From: Rhodoferax sp.
GTDB lineage: Bacteria; Pseudomonadota; Gammaproteobacteria; Burkholderiales; Burkholderiaceae_C
Direction: 5' to 3'
Assembly (NCBI RefSeq): GCF_012927445.1
Contig: NZ_JABBPD010000008.1
Location: forward strand, 496,001-560,000
DNA: 64,000 bases
The notes beneath the pieces were generated by a model, which was given only the letters and a program-made list of their open reading frames with translations, made no database searches and was not told the origin of the DNA. Made by a program: the position numbers and the translations under genes. This document shows positions 24,092 through 34,001 of the stretch, piece after piece. Numbering within the stretch: the first letter of the stretch is position 1; each line of letters begins with the position of its first letter.

Positions 24092-24385
24092 TCAAACTGG
24101 CGGTAAGTGGGCTTCAATGGCCAAGGCGTGCAAGCCCTGATCGATGAAGTCTTGCAGTGAATCATACACAAGGCGGTGGCGCATGACGGCGGACTTGCCT
24201 GTAAAAAAATGTGACGTAACACGGACCCGAAAGTGGGTGCCCGCGCCGGTGCCGTTGGATCCCGCGTGGCCGTTGTGTTGATAGCTCTCGTCCACCACTT
24301 CCAGCGAGATGGGTTGAAGCGTTTCGCGCAAACGCTGCTCAAGCAATTGTGCGGTGGGTGCTGATGAGGGGGAGGTCGGTGTCAT
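24092..24385 (-). CDS. BolA family protein
   Basis: The 97-residue BolA fold has the family helix-turn-helix-like segment and the conserved RHRLVYDSL motif near the C-terminal end. BolA proteins pair with monothiol glutaredoxins in Fe-S handling or affect envelope gene expression. Its ATG overlaps the yciB stop, so the two are translationally coupled. Confidence 0.92.
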   Translation of the reverse strand: MTPTSPSSAPTAQLLEQRLRETLQPISLEVVDESYQHNGHAGSNGTGAGTHFRVRVTSHFFTGKSAVMRHRLVYDSLQDFIDQGLHALAIEAHLPPV

Positions 24386-24933
24386 GGTTGATTCGGGGCC
24401 TTGGGTTCGTCGACTTTGAGGTAACGCGAAATGTAGAAACCCTGGCCAACGATAAAGATCAGTGGAAACGCATAGCCCCAGAGCTTGAAGTTGACCCAGG
24501 CTTCCGTGCTGTAGTAGGCGGCCACGTAGGCGTTGATGAGTGACATGAACGCGCTATAGGCAACCCAGACGACATTGAGCCGCATCCACACCGAATCGGG
24601 TAATTCCATCTGGCTGCCGAGCATCAGTTTGAGAAAGTTTTTCTTCCACACCCAAACCGCCAGAGCCAGGCCGATGGCCATGGCGGCATACAACACGGTG
24701 GGCTTCCATTTGATAAAGCGGTCATCGTGCAGCCCCAGGGTCAACGCGCCAAAAACCAGTACCAGGGCCAGCGTGATCTTGTGCATGACCGTCAGTTTGC
24801 GGTCAATGACGTAAATCAAGGCCATTTGCAGCACGGTGGCGGCCATCAGCACGCCGGTGCCGACATAAATGTCGTAGAGCTTGTAGCTGCCGAAAAACAG
24901 CAGGATGGGAAAGAAGTCGATCAGTATTTTCAT
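24382..24933 (-). CDS. yciB: Inner membrane septation protein YciB (IspZ family)
   Basis: The 183-residue integral membrane protein has five to six hydrophobic segments and the family start [20 protein letters not shown]. YciB/IspZ affects envelope synthesis and septation; its exact activity is not established. It overlaps msrB upstream (ATGA) and bolA downstream. Confidence 0.95.
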   Translation of the reverse strand: MKILIDFFPILLFFGSYKLYDIYVGTGVLMAATVLQMALIYVIDRKLTVMHKITLALVLVFGALTLGLHDDRFIKWKPTVLYAAMAIGLALAVWVWKKNFLKLMLGSQMELPDSVWMRLNVVWVAYSAFMSLINAYVAAYYSTEAWVNFKLWGYAFPLIFIVGQGFYISRYLKVDEPKAPNQP

Positions 24934-25340
24934 TTAGGGGTGAAGTTTAACGAAGCGGAGTTCATGCAGTAGCGCAGGCCGGTCGGCGCCGGGCCGTCTT
25001 CAAACACATGGCCCAGGTGGGCGCCGCAGTCGGCACAATGCACCTCGGTGCGTTGCATCCGCAACTGGCCATCGACCTTGGTCTCTACCGCCGCTTCGTC
25101 GATGGGCTGGAAATAGCTGGGCCAGCCGCAACCGGATTCAAACTTGGTGCTGGCATCAAACAAGGGTTTGTCGCAGCAAATGCATGTGTAGATGCCAGGG
25201 GCCGTGTTGCCTTCCAGGCGGCCGGTATAGGCGCGTTCCGTGGCTTCATGGCGTGTGACCTCAAAGGCCAGCGGCTCAGCGCCTTTGTCCGCCAGCAGGG
25301 CTCGCCACTCGGCCTCGGTTTTTTCAATTTTGTAGGTCAT
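24930..25340 (-). CDS. msrB: Peptide-methionine (R)-S-oxide reductase MsrB
   Basis: Repairs oxidised methionine (R-sulfoxide) in proteins. 136 residues from the ATG at 25340 ([16 protein letters not shown]). The zinc-binding pairs CICC and CADC are present, as are GCGWPSY and the catalytic Cys in RYCMNSASL. The open frame goes further upstream to 25463 but overlaps selO and has no family match there. The TGA overlaps the ATG of yciB. Confidence 0.96.
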   Translation of the reverse strand: MTYKIEKTEAEWRALLADKGAEPLAFEVTRHEATERAYTGRLEGNTAPGIYTCICCDKPLFDASTKFESGCGWPSYFQPIDEAAVETKVDGQLRMQRTEVHCADCGAHLGHVFEDGPAPTGLRYCMNSASLNFTPK

Positions 25341-25368
25341 GACGGGTTTCTCTTTTGGGAAGGTTGGT

Positions 25369-26874
25369 TCAAGAGCTGCAGCTGATCTCGATGCTGCTGG
25401 CCCAATCGGGCGGGAAATCGGCGTACTCCTCAAACCCCGGATGTTCCTCAAAGGGGGATTCAAGCAGCAGCAGCAGGGTATCGACTTGCGAAAAGTCTTT
25501 AAGTTTCGCTTTTCTGATGGCTTGTTCGCCCAAATGGTTGCGCAGCACGAACTTCGGGTTGGTTTTTAGCATCAAATCAGCCACTAGCCCCCGTGGGTTC
25601 TGCGCAAGCCGCTCTGAATAGCGTAGCAGCCAGGCGTCGATCGCGTCCCGGTTGAGAAACAGGTCACGCACCGCGTCGGTGTCAGTCCCGGCGCTGGAAT
25701 GGCTCAGGCGCCGCCAGAAGATGGTGTAGTCGACCCGGTCTTGGGCCAGCAGTTTCAGGATGTCCTCGGTCAACGCCCGGTCCTGCGTCAGCGTTTCGGT
25801 TGAGTTTGAGCCATCAATCTCCAGCAGACCCAGCTTGGCGCGCATCAGTTTTTCCAGGGCATTGGGGAAAACGGTTTTATAGGACTCCAGCGCGGCAATG
25901 GCAAGTTCTTGGTCTTCAATCAACGGCAGCAGGGCTTGTCCGAGGCAAAACAGGTTCCAGTAGGCGATGTTGGGCTGCTTGTTGAAGGCGTAGCGGCCCT
26001 GATGGTCGGAATGGTTGCAGATGTGGCCGGGGTGGTAGGCGTCCAGAAACTGGAACGGCCCGTAGTCGATGGTCAGGCCCAGAATGCTCATGTTGTCGGT
26101 GTTCATCACGCCATGGCAGAACCCCACCGCCTGCCAGTGCGCCACCATGAGCGCGGTCCGTTCGCTCACGGCTTCCAGCAAGGCGGCGTACGGGTTGCCG
26201 GCAAATTTGTCGCCCGAGCGGCAGGCCGGGTAAAACCGGTCAATCACATAGTCGGCCAGAACTTTGAGTTGCTCATGCTGGCCACGGTGTGAAAAATGCT
26301 CAAAGTGGCCAAAGCGCACAAAGCTGGGCGCCACCCGGGTGACCACCGCCGCTGTCTCGATCATTTCACGGCGGATCGGTTCATCCGAGCCGGTCACGCA
26401 CAGAGCCCGCGAGGTCGGAATACCCAGACCCTGCATGGCCTCGCTGCACAAAAATTCGCGGATGCTGGAGCGCAGCACGGCCCGTCCGTCGCCCATGCGG
26501 GAATAGGGCGTGAGCCCGGCACCTTTGAGTTGCACTTCCAGCCCCAGGCTGGTCTCGCCCAGCAAAATGGCCCGGCCATCGCCCAGTTGGCCGGCCCACT
26601 GGCCGAATTGATGACCGCTGTAAACACTGGCCAGCGGCTGCGTGCCCGCCATGGGTTGGTTGCCCGACAGCACCTCCAGCAGTTCTTGCGACGACAGCCA
26701 CGACTCCATCAGGCCCATCTCACGGGCCAGCGCAACGCTGCGCCCCACCCAGTAGGGCTCAGGCAGTGAATGGGGTGCGAGCCGGGTGTAAAAATGCTGG
26801 CCCAGTTTGGCAAAGCTGTTGTGCCAGGTCAGTCCCACATCGAGGGTGCTGAAGTTTTTTGTAGCCGTAGTCAT
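25369..26874 (-). CDS. selO: Protein adenylyltransferase SelO (YdiU)
   Basis: Pseudokinase-fold enzyme that transfers AMP to Ser/Thr/Tyr of target proteins in the redox response. The 501 residues show [20 protein letters not shown], the inverted nucleotide-binding loop, [20 protein letters not shown] and the catalytic region [17 protein letters not shown]. The C-terminus ends in Cys-Ser-Ser, the bacterial equivalent of the Sec-Ser-Ser end of the animal enzyme. An interspersed repeat copy supplies [18 protein letters not shown] before the conserved [10 protein letters not shown] segment. It is the first gene of the minus-strand operon; placement beside msrB fits a redox-repair theme. Confidence 0.97.
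   Translation of the reverse strand: MTTATKNFSTLDVGLTWHNSFAKLGQHFYTRLAPHSLPEPYWVGRSVALAREMGLMESWLSSQELLEVLSGNQPMAGTQPLASVYSGHQFGQWAGQLGDGRAILLGETSLGLEVQLKGAGLTPYSRMGDGRAVLRSSIREFLCSEAMQGLGIPTSRALCVTGSDEPIRREMIETAAVVTRVAPSFVRFGHFEHFSHRGQHEQLKVLADYVIDRFYPACRSGDKFAGNPYAALLEAVSERTALMVAHWQAVGFCHGVMNTDNMSILGLTIDYGPFQFLDAYHPGHICNHSDHQGRYAFNKQPNIAYWNLFCLGQALLPLIEDQELAIAALESYKTVFPNALEKLMRAKLGLLEIDGSNSTETLTQDRALTEDILKLLAQDRVDYTIFWRRLSHSSAGTDTDAVRDLFLNRDAIDAWLLRYSERLAQNPRGLVADLMLKTNPKFVLRNHLGEQAIRKAKLKDFSQVDTLLLLLESPFEEHPGFEEYADFPPDWASSIEISCSS
25568..25628 (+). repeat. Interspersed repeat, copy inside selO (antisense to the gene)
   Basis: Near-consensus on the plus strand: ATCAAATCAGCCACTAGCC, CCCGT, TGCGCAAGCCGCT, then a decayed end. 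selO reads its reverse complement in frame. Confidence 0.92.
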
Positions 26875-27069
26875 GGCCGAATTGTCTCGCAGTCAGGCCC
26901 TGCACAGAGCTTGCAGGGTTATCGGTGCCGGGGGCGCGGGCCGGGCGGCTAATGTGCGCTGTGGGGGAGCGGCGGATGCCCGTGTCATGCAGGAGACGGC
27001 AGGCGTTTATTGGCCGGTAATCCGCAGTACCATGAGCCCTCAATTTCACCATTATTCAGGAGTTTCTTC

Positions 27070-28698
27070 ATGCTTGGGTTGATGCAAAGCCACCAGTTAT
27101 TGATCTCGTCGCTGATCGAATTTGCCGAGCGCCACCATGGTGAAGGCGAGGTTGTCTCGCGCCGGGTCGAAGGGGATATTCATCGCTATACCTACAAGGA
27201 TGTCGCCACGCGCGCCCGGCAGGTTGCCAATGCGCTGGATGATTTGAAACTGGGTTTCAGTGACCGGGTGGCCACACTCGCCTGGAACGGCTACCGCCAT
27301 CTGGAGTTGTATTTTGGCGTGAGCGGTTCGGGCCGTGTGCTGCACACCTTGAACCCGCGCCTGCACCCGGATCAGATCGCCTGGATTGCCAACCACGCCG
27401 AAGACACCGTGCTGTGTTTTGACATGTCGTTTCTGCCCATCGTCAAAGCCATCCACAGCCGCTGCACCACCGTTAAACATTTTGTGGCGCTGTGCGATGC
27501 GGACAAACTCCCGGCGGACAGCGGCATTCCCGGTCTGGTGAGTTACGAAGACTGGATCGGCGCGCAATCCAGTCATTACAAGTGGCCCTCGTTTGATGAA
27601 AATTCGGCCTCCAGCATGTGCTACACCAGCGGCACCACGGGCCACCCGAAAGCCGCCTTGTACAGCCATCGTTCCACCATGCTGCACGCTTTGTCCGGCG
27701 CCTTGCCGGACTCCTTGTGCATGAGTGCGCGCGACTCGGTGTTGCCGGTGGTGCCCATGTTTCACGTCAATGCCTGGGGCTTGCCGTATTCCGCAGCCAT
27801 GACGGGCGCCAAGCTGGTGTTTCCGGGGCCGGCGATGGACGGCAAGTCCATCTTTGAGCTGATTGAAAGCGAAAAAGTAACTTTTGCAGCAGGTGTGCCA
27901 ACCGTTTGGCAAATGATGTTGAGTCACATGCAGGCGGGTGGCTTGCGCTTCAGCTCGTTGAAGCGCACGGTGATTGGCGGCTCGGCCTGCCCACCGGCCA
28001 TGATCACCGCTTTCAACGACGTCTATGGAGTCGAAGTTCTGCACGCCTGGGGCATGACGGAAATGTCGCCGCTCGGTACCGTGTGCACGCTCAAGAACAA
28101 GCATCTGCCGATGACCTCGGAAGAAAAAATGAAGGTCCGCCTCAAGCAGGGACGCGGCATTTTTGGCGTAGACATGAAGATCATTGACGGCGATGGCCAT
28201 GAGCTGCCCTGGGACGGCAAGGCCTATGGCGACTTGTTGGTCAAGGGGCCGTGGATCATCAGCGAGTATTTCAAAGGCGAGGGCGGCTCACCGCTGGTGG
28301 ACGGCTGGTTCCCGACCGGCGACGTGGCCACGATCGATCCGGATGGCTACATGCAGATCACCGACCGCAGCAAAGACGTTATCAAATCCGGGGGCGAATG
28401 GATCAGCTCGATTGACGTGGAGAACATCGCCATGGCCCATCCTGCCGTGGCGATGGCCGCCTGCATTGGCATGAAGCATCCCAAGTGGGATGAACGTCCC
28501 ATCATCGCCGTGATGAAGAAGCCGGGCTTCGACCTGACGCGTGAGGAGCTGCTCAAATTTTACGAAGGTAAAACGGCCAAGTTTCAGATTCCAGACGACG
28601 TCGTGTTTGTCGACGCCATTCCCCTGGGTGGCACCGGCAAGATGCAGAAGACCAAGTTGCGCGAGTTGCTCAAGGACTACAAGCTGCCTGGCGCCTGA
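27070..28698 (+). CDS. Fatty acyl-CoA / 3-(methylthio)propionyl-CoA-type ligase
   Basis: ATP-dependent activation of a carboxylic acid to its CoA thioester through an acyl-AMP. The 542 residues of the AMP-binding (ANL) family show the P-loop [27 protein letters not shown] [11 protein letters not shown], the hinge region [15 protein letters not shown] and the C-terminal Lys in [14 protein letters not shown]. The closest named groups are FadD-like medium/long-chain ligases and DmdB; the substrate cannot be read off. The ATG at 27070 follows CAGGAG. It lies just ahead of the LIV transporter genes, so the transported solute may be its substrate. Confidence 0.9.
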   Translation: MLGLMQSHQLLISSLIEFAERHHGEGEVVSRRVEGDIHRYTYKDVATRARQVANALDDLKLGFSDRVATLAWNGYRHLELYFGVSGSGRVLHTLNPRLHPDQIAWIANHAEDTVLCFDMSFLPIVKAIHSRCTTVKHFVALCDADKLPADSGIPGLVSYEDWIGAQSSHYKWPSFDENSASSMCYTSGTTGHPKAALYSHRSTMLHALSGALPDSLCMSARDSVLPVVPMFHVNAWGLPYSAAMTGAKLVFPGPAMDGKSIFELIESEKVTFAAGVPTVWQMMLSHMQAGGLRFSSLKRTVIGGSACPPAMITAFNDVYGVEVLHAWGMTEMSPLGTVCTLKNKHLPMTSEEKMKVRLKQGRGIFGVDMKIIDGDGHELPWDGKAYGDLLVKGPWIISEYFKGEGGSPLVDGWFPTGDVATIDPDGYMQITDRSKDVIKSGGEWISSIDVENIAMAHPAVAMAACIGMKHPKWDERPIIAVMKKPGFDLTREELLKFYEGKTAKFQIPDDVVFVDAIPLGGTGKMQKTKLRELLKDYKLPGA

Positions 28699-28857
28699 TC
28701 TGCGCCAACAGGAACTCGGGAGGTGCCTGTTGCGGCCCTTTCGAGTCACCTGGCCTGTCGCATGGGTGATTCACTCTACGGGAAATCCCTTGAGGTGCGA
28801 CGCTCAAATACTCGTACGCTGGACGAGTGTTGATAGATTGAATCTCAGGAGATGTCC

Positions 28858-30093
28858 ATGAAATTTGCAGTGAAAATTGTTGCAGCCACGGTTGCCGTTT
28901 TGTCCGTCGGTGGTGCCTTTGCCCAAAAGGGTGAAACCGTCAAAATTGCCATGATCGAAGGCCTGTCCGGGCCAATGGCCAATGTGGGGCAAAACCAGCT
29001 CAAGGGCTGGCAGTTCATTGCAGAGCGTCTGAACGGCGCCAAAAACGCAGCGGGCGTCAAGTTCGAAATTGTCGGCATGGACAGCAAAGGCTCGCCGCAG
29101 GAAGCCCAAAATACCTTGAAGGCCGCCGTTGATCAGGGCTTTCGCTACATCGTGCAAGGCAATGGTTCGGGTGCGGCGCTGGCACTGGCCGATGCCGTGG
29201 CCAAGCACAACGAGCGCAATCCCGGCAAGGAAGTCATCTTCCTCAATTACGCGGCGGTGGACCCTGCGTTGACCAATGAAAAGTGTAGCTATGCCCATTT
29301 CCGTCTGGATGCCGACACGTCGATGAAGATGGAGGCGCTGACCACTTTCATGAAGGATCAGCCCAAGGTCAAGAAGATTTACCTTATCAACCAGAACTAC
29401 TCGCATGGTCAGCAGGTGGCCAAGTATTTCAAGGCGGGCATGGCCAGCAAGCGCCCCGATTCGTCAATCGTCGGCGATGACCTGGTGCCACTCGGACAGG
29501 TGAAGGATTTCGCTCCTTATGTGGCCAAGATCAAGCAGTCGGGCGCTGACACCATCGTGACAGGGAACTGGGGGCAAGACATGACGCTGCTGGTCAAGGC
29601 GCTGAATGATGCCGGATTGAAACTGCCAATCTACGCTTATTACGCTGGCGTCTCTGGCACGCCGACCGCCTTGGCTGCGGGTGGTGATGTCGAGGTGTAC
29701 CAGATTGCCTACAACCACTCTAACTACCCCGGTGAGTTGGGCGTCATCATGAATGATTTTCAGAAAAAGTTCGGCGATGATTTCTACACCTTCTCCATCT
29801 ACAACGGCATTGTCTTGATGTCCGAGGCCATGGCCAAAGCCAAGTCGACCGACCCGATGAAAGTCGCCGCCGCGATGGAGGGACTGAAGTTCAAGGGCTT
29901 CAACGGCGACTCGGAGATGCGCAAGTCGGACCACCAAATGCAGCAGGGGCTTTACATCTCCAAATGGCAAAAAGTGGACAAGACAAATCCCTACAGCGTC
30001 GAAAAAACAGGCTATACGTTTGCACCCGTCAAGTACATTGAAGCGTATGTGGCCAGCACGCCTACCAGCTGCCAGATGAAGCGCCCAGGCTAA
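28858..30093 (+). CDS. LIV-type ABC transporter, periplasmic substrate-binding protein
   Basis: The 411-residue class I periplasmic binding protein (Peripla_BP_6) has a signal peptide ending AFA-QKGE. The mature start is KIAMIEGLSGPMANVGQNQ, as in LivJ/LivK relatives. The ATG at 28858 has CAGGAG upstream; a second ATG 6 bp earlier is too close to it. It is followed by the two permeases and two ATPases, making a complete importer. Relatives bind branched-chain amino acids but also aromatic and other carboxylates, and the neighbouring acyl-CoA ligase favours the latter. Confidence 0.92.
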   Translation: MKFAVKIVAATVAVLSVGGAFAQKGETVKIAMIEGLSGPMANVGQNQLKGWQFIAERLNGAKNAAGVKFEIVGMDSKGSPQEAQNTLKAAVDQGFRYIVQGNGSGAALALADAVAKHNERNPGKEVIFLNYAAVDPALTNEKCSYAHFRLDADTSMKMEALTTFMKDQPKVKKIYLINQNYSHGQQVAKYFKAGMASKRPDSSIVGDDLVPLGQVKDFAPYVAKIKQSGADTIVTGNWGQDMTLLVKALNDAGLKLPIYAYYAGVSGTPTALAAGGDVEVYQIAYNHSNYPGELGVIMNDFQKKFGDDFYTFSIYNGIVLMSEAMAKAKSTDPMKVAAAMEGLKFKGFNGDSEMRKSDHQMQQGLYISKWQKVDKTNPYSVEKTGYTFAPVKYIEAYVASTPTSCQMKRPG

Positions 30094-30108
30094 AGCCCTT
30101 CGGCCAAC

Positions 30109-30142
30109 AAGCCGGGTACGCTTTTCATTGCCCGGCTTTTTT
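30109..30142 (+). terminator. Hairpin with T-tract between binding protein and permease genes
   Basis: The stem GCCGGG (30111-30116) / CCCGGC (30131-30136) has a 14-base loop and is followed by TTTTTT. In this position it would partially terminate or stabilise the transcript, so that the binding protein is made in excess over the membrane parts, a common pattern in ABC importers. Confidence 0.7.
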
Positions 30143-30175
30143 CGGCGCTTCTTTTTCCCTCTTTACGATTGCTGC

Positions 30176-31123
30176 ATGGAGTTCTTTACTATTTCACTGC
30201 TGAACGGCATCAGCTACGGCTTGCTGCTGTTCATGCTGAGTTCCGGGTTGACGCTGATCTTCAGCATGATGGGCGTGTTGAACTTTGCGCACGCTTCCTT
30301 CTATATGGTGGGCGCCTACCTGGCGTACACCGTGACCTCCGTCGTGGGCTTCTGGCCCGCGTTGTTGTTGGCACCCTTGCTGGTGGGGCTGCTGGGCGCT
30401 GCGTTTGAACGCTATTGCCTGCGCCGGGTGCACAAGTTCGGTCACGTCCCGGAACTGCTGATTACCTTTGGCCTGAGTTACATCATTCTGGAGTTGGTGC
30501 AATTGGTCTGGGGCCGCAGTTCGGTTGATTACCGCGTGCCGGTGGCGCTGGACGGTCCCTTGTTCACCATCTTTGGGACGCAATTCCCGATGTACCGGGC
30601 CTTCATGATGGGGGTGGCGCTGTTGATGTTGCTGGCGATCTGGTTGTTGCTGACGCGGACCCGGATTGGCCTGGTAATTCAGGCGGCGCTGACGCACCCC
30701 GAGATGGTCGAGGCTTTGGGGCACAACGTGCCGCGTGTCTTTATGCTGGTGTTTGGTGGCGGTTGTGCGCTGGCCGGTTTGGCGGGCGTGATTGGGGGCA
30801 ATGCCTATGTCACCGAGCCGAGCATGGCGTTCTCGGTGGGCGGTGTCATTTTTGTGGTGGTGGTGGTGGGTGGGATGGGCTCGTTAGCGGGCGCTTTTCT
30901 GGCTTCGCTCCTCATTGGTATTCTTCAAACTTTTGCTGTCGCCATTGACGCTTCTTTGCTGTCGGCGCTGCAGACGCTGGGTGTCATGCTGACGCCTGCG
31001 ACACCGGGCTATGCGCTGTTAAATCTCAAGCTCAGCCAGGTGGCACCTATCCTGCCCTATCTGTTTCTGGTGTTAATCCTGATTTTTCGGCCCAAGGGCC
31101 TTCTCGGCACGCGGGAGGGCTGA
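30176..31123 (+). CDS. LIV-type ABC transporter permease, LivH family
   Basis: A 315-residue inner-membrane subunit with about eight hydrophobic segments and the family motifs LNGISYGLLLFMLSSGLTL and GGMGSLAGAF. The ATG at 30176 gives the standard LivH N-terminus (MEFFTISLLNGISY); an earlier in-frame start at 30128 would overlap the terminator hairpin. Co-transcribed with the LivM-like gene 3 bp downstream. Confidence 0.93.
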   Translation: MEFFTISLLNGISYGLLLFMLSSGLTLIFSMMGVLNFAHASFYMVGAYLAYTVTSVVGFWPALLLAPLLVGLLGAAFERYCLRRVHKFGHVPELLITFGLSYIILELVQLVWGRSSVDYRVPVALDGPLFTIFGTQFPMYRAFMMGVALLMLLAIWLLLTRTRIGLVIQAALTHPEMVEALGHNVPRVFMLVFGGGCALAGLAGVIGGNAYVTEPSMAFSVGGVIFVVVVVGGMGSLAGAFLASLLIGILQTFAVAIDASLLSALQTLGVMLTPATPGYALLNLKLSQVAPILPYLFLVLILIFRPKGLLGTREG

Positions 31124-31126
31124 TTC

Positions 31127-32416
31127 ATGAGTCGCCAAATGAATGGGTTCCCGTCACTGAGGTTCGGTCGCGTTCTGGTCTGGGCGCTGTATGCCGTGGT
31201 CCTGCTGACAGTGCCCCTGATTTTTACCAGCAGCCTGAGCCAGACCATGCTCAGTCAAATGGGGATCGCCATCATCGTTTGCCTCAGCTACAACATCCTG
31301 TTGGGGCAGGGGGGCATGCTGAGCTTTGGTCATGCGGTCTATTCCGGGATGGGCGCGTTCCTGGCCATTCATACCCTGAATCTGGTGACGGGTGGCTTGC
31401 CGCTGCCGGTGAGCCTGATCCCCATCGTGGGGGGCTTGGCCAGCATGGCGGTTGCCATTCTTCTGGGTTGGGTGACCACCAAGAAAGCCGCGACGCCGTT
31501 TGCCATGATCACCATGGGCATCGGCGAACTGGTGTGGGCCATGTCCCTGATGTTTCCGGAGTTTTTTGGCGGCGAGGGCGGGGTCTCGGGCAACCGTGTG
31601 ACGGGCAGCTCGATCTTGGGTATTACCTACGGGCCGCAGATTCAGTTGTATTACCTGATCGCCATCTACACCTTCGTCTGCACGGCCCTGATGTTTGCCT
31701 TCACCGGCACCCCGTTGGGGCGCATGTTGAACGCCGTGCGGGACAACCCGGAACGCGTGGAATTCGTCGGTTATGACACGCAGAAAGTTCGGTATTTCTC
31801 TTTTATCGTGGCGGCTTTTTTTGCCGGAATTTCGGGCGGTCTGGCGGCGTTGAACTTTGAAATTGTGACCTCGGAAGTCGTCAGCGGCTACCGTTCGGGC
31901 GCTTACTTGCTGTTCACTTTTCTGGGCGGCTCCACCTTTTTCTTCGGCCCGATTATTGGTGCCATTCTGATGGTGCTGGCGTTTGTGCTGTTGTCCGAAT
32001 TCACCAAGGCCTGGCTGCTGTACCTGGGCTTTGTTTTCCTGTTCATGGTGATGTACGCGCCCGGTGGCGTGGCCTCTTTGTTCATGATGAATCTGCGGCT
32101 GGCGGCAGGGGGCTACCTGCGCAAACTTTGGGTCAGCTATCTGGCCCTGGCCTTCACGGCCGGGGTGGCGCTGATCGGCGTTGGCGCGATGATCGAGATG
32201 GTCTACCACCTGCAGCTGAATTCCGCCCTGGGCCCGGAGTTGACGTTCCTGGGCGCCACGCTGGACTCGAAGGGCGTGAACAGCTGGTTTGGTTCCGTTT
32301 TTGTGATGTTGACTGGCCTGGGTCTGTTTGAGCTTTGCCGTCGACAGTTCGCCCGCGAGTGGGGTCTGATTCAGGACAGCATCGAACAAGAAATCAAACA
32401 AAGGAAAGCGCCATGA
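31127..32416 (+). CDS. LIV-type ABC transporter permease, LivM family, with C-terminal extension
   Basis: The second permease subunit, 429 residues, with the LivM signature NILLGQGGMLSFGHAVYSGMGAF and FLGGSTFFFGPIIGA. Ordinary LivM proteins end soon after the MYAPGGVASL segment (about residue 315). Here about 100 further residues carry two more hydrophobic segments (YLALAFTAGVALIGVGAMI; FGSVFVMLTGLGLF) and a charged tail. The stop overlaps the ATG of the next gene (ATGA). Confidence 0.92.
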   Translation: MSRQMNGFPSLRFGRVLVWALYAVVLLTVPLIFTSSLSQTMLSQMGIAIIVCLSYNILLGQGGMLSFGHAVYSGMGAFLAIHTLNLVTGGLPLPVSLIPIVGGLASMAVAILLGWVTTKKAATPFAMITMGIGELVWAMSLMFPEFFGGEGGVSGNRVTGSSILGITYGPQIQLYYLIAIYTFVCTALMFAFTGTPLGRMLNAVRDNPERVEFVGYDTQKVRYFSFIVAAFFAGISGGLAALNFEIVTSEVVSGYRSGAYLLFTFLGGSTFFFGPIIGAILMVLAFVLLSEFTKAWLLYLGFVFLFMVMYAPGGVASLFMMNLRLAAGGYLRKLWVSYLALAFTAGVALIGVGAMIEMVYHLQLNSALGPELTFLGATLDSKGVNSWFGSVFVMLTGLGLFELCRRQFAREWGLIQDSIEQEIKQRKAP

Positions 32417-33189
32417 CCTTTGCGTTGGAACTGAAGGACTTGCGCAAGAGCTTTGGCAAGACCGAGATTATTCGCGGCATCAATCTGCGCGTTCCGGCCG
32501 GTGAGCGGGTCGGCATCATTGGCCCCAACGGCGCGGGCAAGTCCACCTTGTTCAACCTGATCAGCGGCCGCTTTGCGCCCAGCAGCGGTGAAGTGCGGCT
32601 CAATGGCCTGAGTCTCAACGGCAAAAAACCGTTTGAGATTAACCGGATGGGGCTGAGCCGCAGTTTCCAGATCACCAATATTTTCCCCAAGCTCAGTGTG
32701 TTTGAAAATTTGCGCTGCGGCGTGTTGTGGAGTCTGGGCTACAAGTACACTTTTTTAAAATTTCTGGCCCATCTGGACGATGCCAATGCGCGAACGGATG
32801 AACTGATGGCCATGGTCAAGCTGGACCAGAAACGTGATGTGCTGGCCGTGAACCTGACCTATGCCGAGCAACGAGCGCTGGAGATCGGCATCACCATTGC
32901 CGGCGGCGCCAACGTCATCCTGCTGGACGAACCGACGGCCGGCATGAGCCAGTCGGAGACCAGCCGTTTCATCCAGCTGATCAAGGAAGTGACGGTCGGC
33001 AAAACCCTGTTGACAGTGGAGCACGACATGGGCGTGGTCTTTGGTCTGGCCGACAAGATTGCCGTGGTGGTGTATGGCGAAGTCATCGCCTACGATGTGC
33101 CCGATGCCGTGCGTGCCAGCCAACAAGTGCAGGAGGCCTACCTGGGTTCTTCGGTGGCCGATTCACAAGCGGCAGCCGGGGGGCACTGA
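32413..33189 (+). CDS. LIV-type ABC transporter ATPase, LivG family
   Basis: The 258-residue ABC ATPase has Walker A GPNGAGKST, Q-loop region SRSFQITNIF, a signature loop replaced by LTYAEQRALEIG (typical of LivG, where LSYGxQR is usual), Walker B VILLDEPTAGM and the H-loop VEHDMG. The start at 32413 overlaps the permease stop. It energises import together with the LivF-like partner. Confidence 0.95.
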   Translation: MTFALELKDLRKSFGKTEIIRGINLRVPAGERVGIIGPNGAGKSTLFNLISGRFAPSSGEVRLNGLSLNGKKPFEINRMGLSRSFQITNIFPKLSVFENLRCGVLWSLGYKYTFLKFLAHLDDANARTDELMAMVKLDQKRDVLAVNLTYAEQRALEIGITIAGGANVILLDEPTAGMSQSETSRFIQLIKEVTVGKTLLTVEHDMGVVFGLADKIAVVVYGEVIAYDVPDAVRASQQVQEAYLGSSVADSQAAAGGH

Positions 33190-33191
33190 GC

Positions 33192-33887
33192 ATGTTGAAA
33201 ATTGACAACCTGCACGCCTATTACGGCAAGAGTCATGTGTTGCACGGCGTTCACTTGAGCGTGCAGCCGGGTGAGATTGTGGCGCTGTTGGGGCGCAACG
33301 GCTCGGGCCGCTCGACCACCGCCAAAGCCATCATGGGGCTGGTCGACTGCCAGGGTTCCCTGCGCTGGAAAGGGCAGGAGATTCTGGGTAAAAAAACGTT
33401 CGAGATTGCGCATTTGGGCATTGGCTACGTGCCGGAAAGCCGCGATATATTCCCCAATCTGACGGTTGAACAAAATTTGTACTTGGGGCAGAAAAGTTCT
33501 CGCAAAACCGGGCGCTGGTCGCTGGATGACATGTACCAGATGTTTCCGCGGCTGCAAGAACGCCAGCACACGCTCGCAGGCGTCATGTCGGGCGGCGAAC
33601 AGCAGATGCTCACCCTGTGCCGCACGCTGATGGGCGACCCGGACCTCATCATCATTGACGAGCCCACAGAGGGCCTGGCGCCCAAGATTGTCGAGCTGGT
33701 GGCGCACTATCTGAAGGAGCTCAAAAATCGAGGCATTTCGGTGTTGCTGATTGAACAGAAGCTGACCATTGCCATGGCCATTTCTGATCGCTGTCTGGTC
33801 ATGGGACACGGCAGTATCGTGTTCACGGGCACCCCGGATGCGCTGCGCGCAGACAGTGGCACGCGCAAAGAATGGCTGGAGGTCTAG
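33192..33887 (+). CDS. LIV-type ABC transporter ATPase, LivF family, with Arg in Walker A
   Basis: The 231-residue partner ATPase has signature MSGGEQQMLTL, Walker B LIIIDEPTEGLAP and H-region LLIEQKL. The Walker A reads GRNGSGRST, so the lysine that contacts the beta and gamma phosphates is replaced by arginine (codon CGC at about 33309). LIV systems use a LivG/LivF heterodimer, so one site may be catalytically weak. It is the last gene of the transporter operon; the nearest downstream gene has its own promoter. Confidence 0.94.
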   Translation: MLKIDNLHAYYGKSHVLHGVHLSVQPGEIVALLGRNGSGRSTTAKAIMGLVDCQGSLRWKGQEILGKKTFEIAHLGIGYVPESRDIFPNLTVEQNLYLGQKSSRKTGRWSLDDMYQMFPRLQERQHTLAGVMSGGEQQMLTLCRTLMGDPDLIIIDEPTEGLAPKIVELVAHYLKELKNRGISVLLIEQKLTIAMAISDRCLVMGHGSIVFTGTPDALRADSGTRKEWLEV

Positions 33888-33950
33888 GCCCCTTGTCCCA
33901 CGCGCGACAAATTTGGTACACACCCGAGAGGTCGCATCCGGTATCGCTCT

Positions 33951-33975
33951 TACAATAAAAAACGAACGATCGTTC
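33951..33975 (+). promoter_or_regulatory. Promoter -10 and TetR-type palindromic operator upstream of the fadJ-like gene
   Basis: A good -10 box, TACAAT, at 33951-33956 is followed by the perfect 12-bp palindrome GAACGATCGTTC at 33964-33975, close to the expected transcription start and 27 bp before the gene. The placement suits repression by a TetR-family fatty-acid regulator of the PsrA/FadP kind. The palindrome is seen; the regulator is inferred. Confidence 0.6.
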
Positions 33976-34001
33976 TATTTTCACTTCTGAGGAATGCAAG
34001 C

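Noticed and set aside
28706..28732. Short inverted repeat CAACAGG / CCTGTTG after the acyl-CoA ligase gene
   Set aside because: Only a 7-bp stem with a 13-base loop and no T-tract; too weak to call a terminator.
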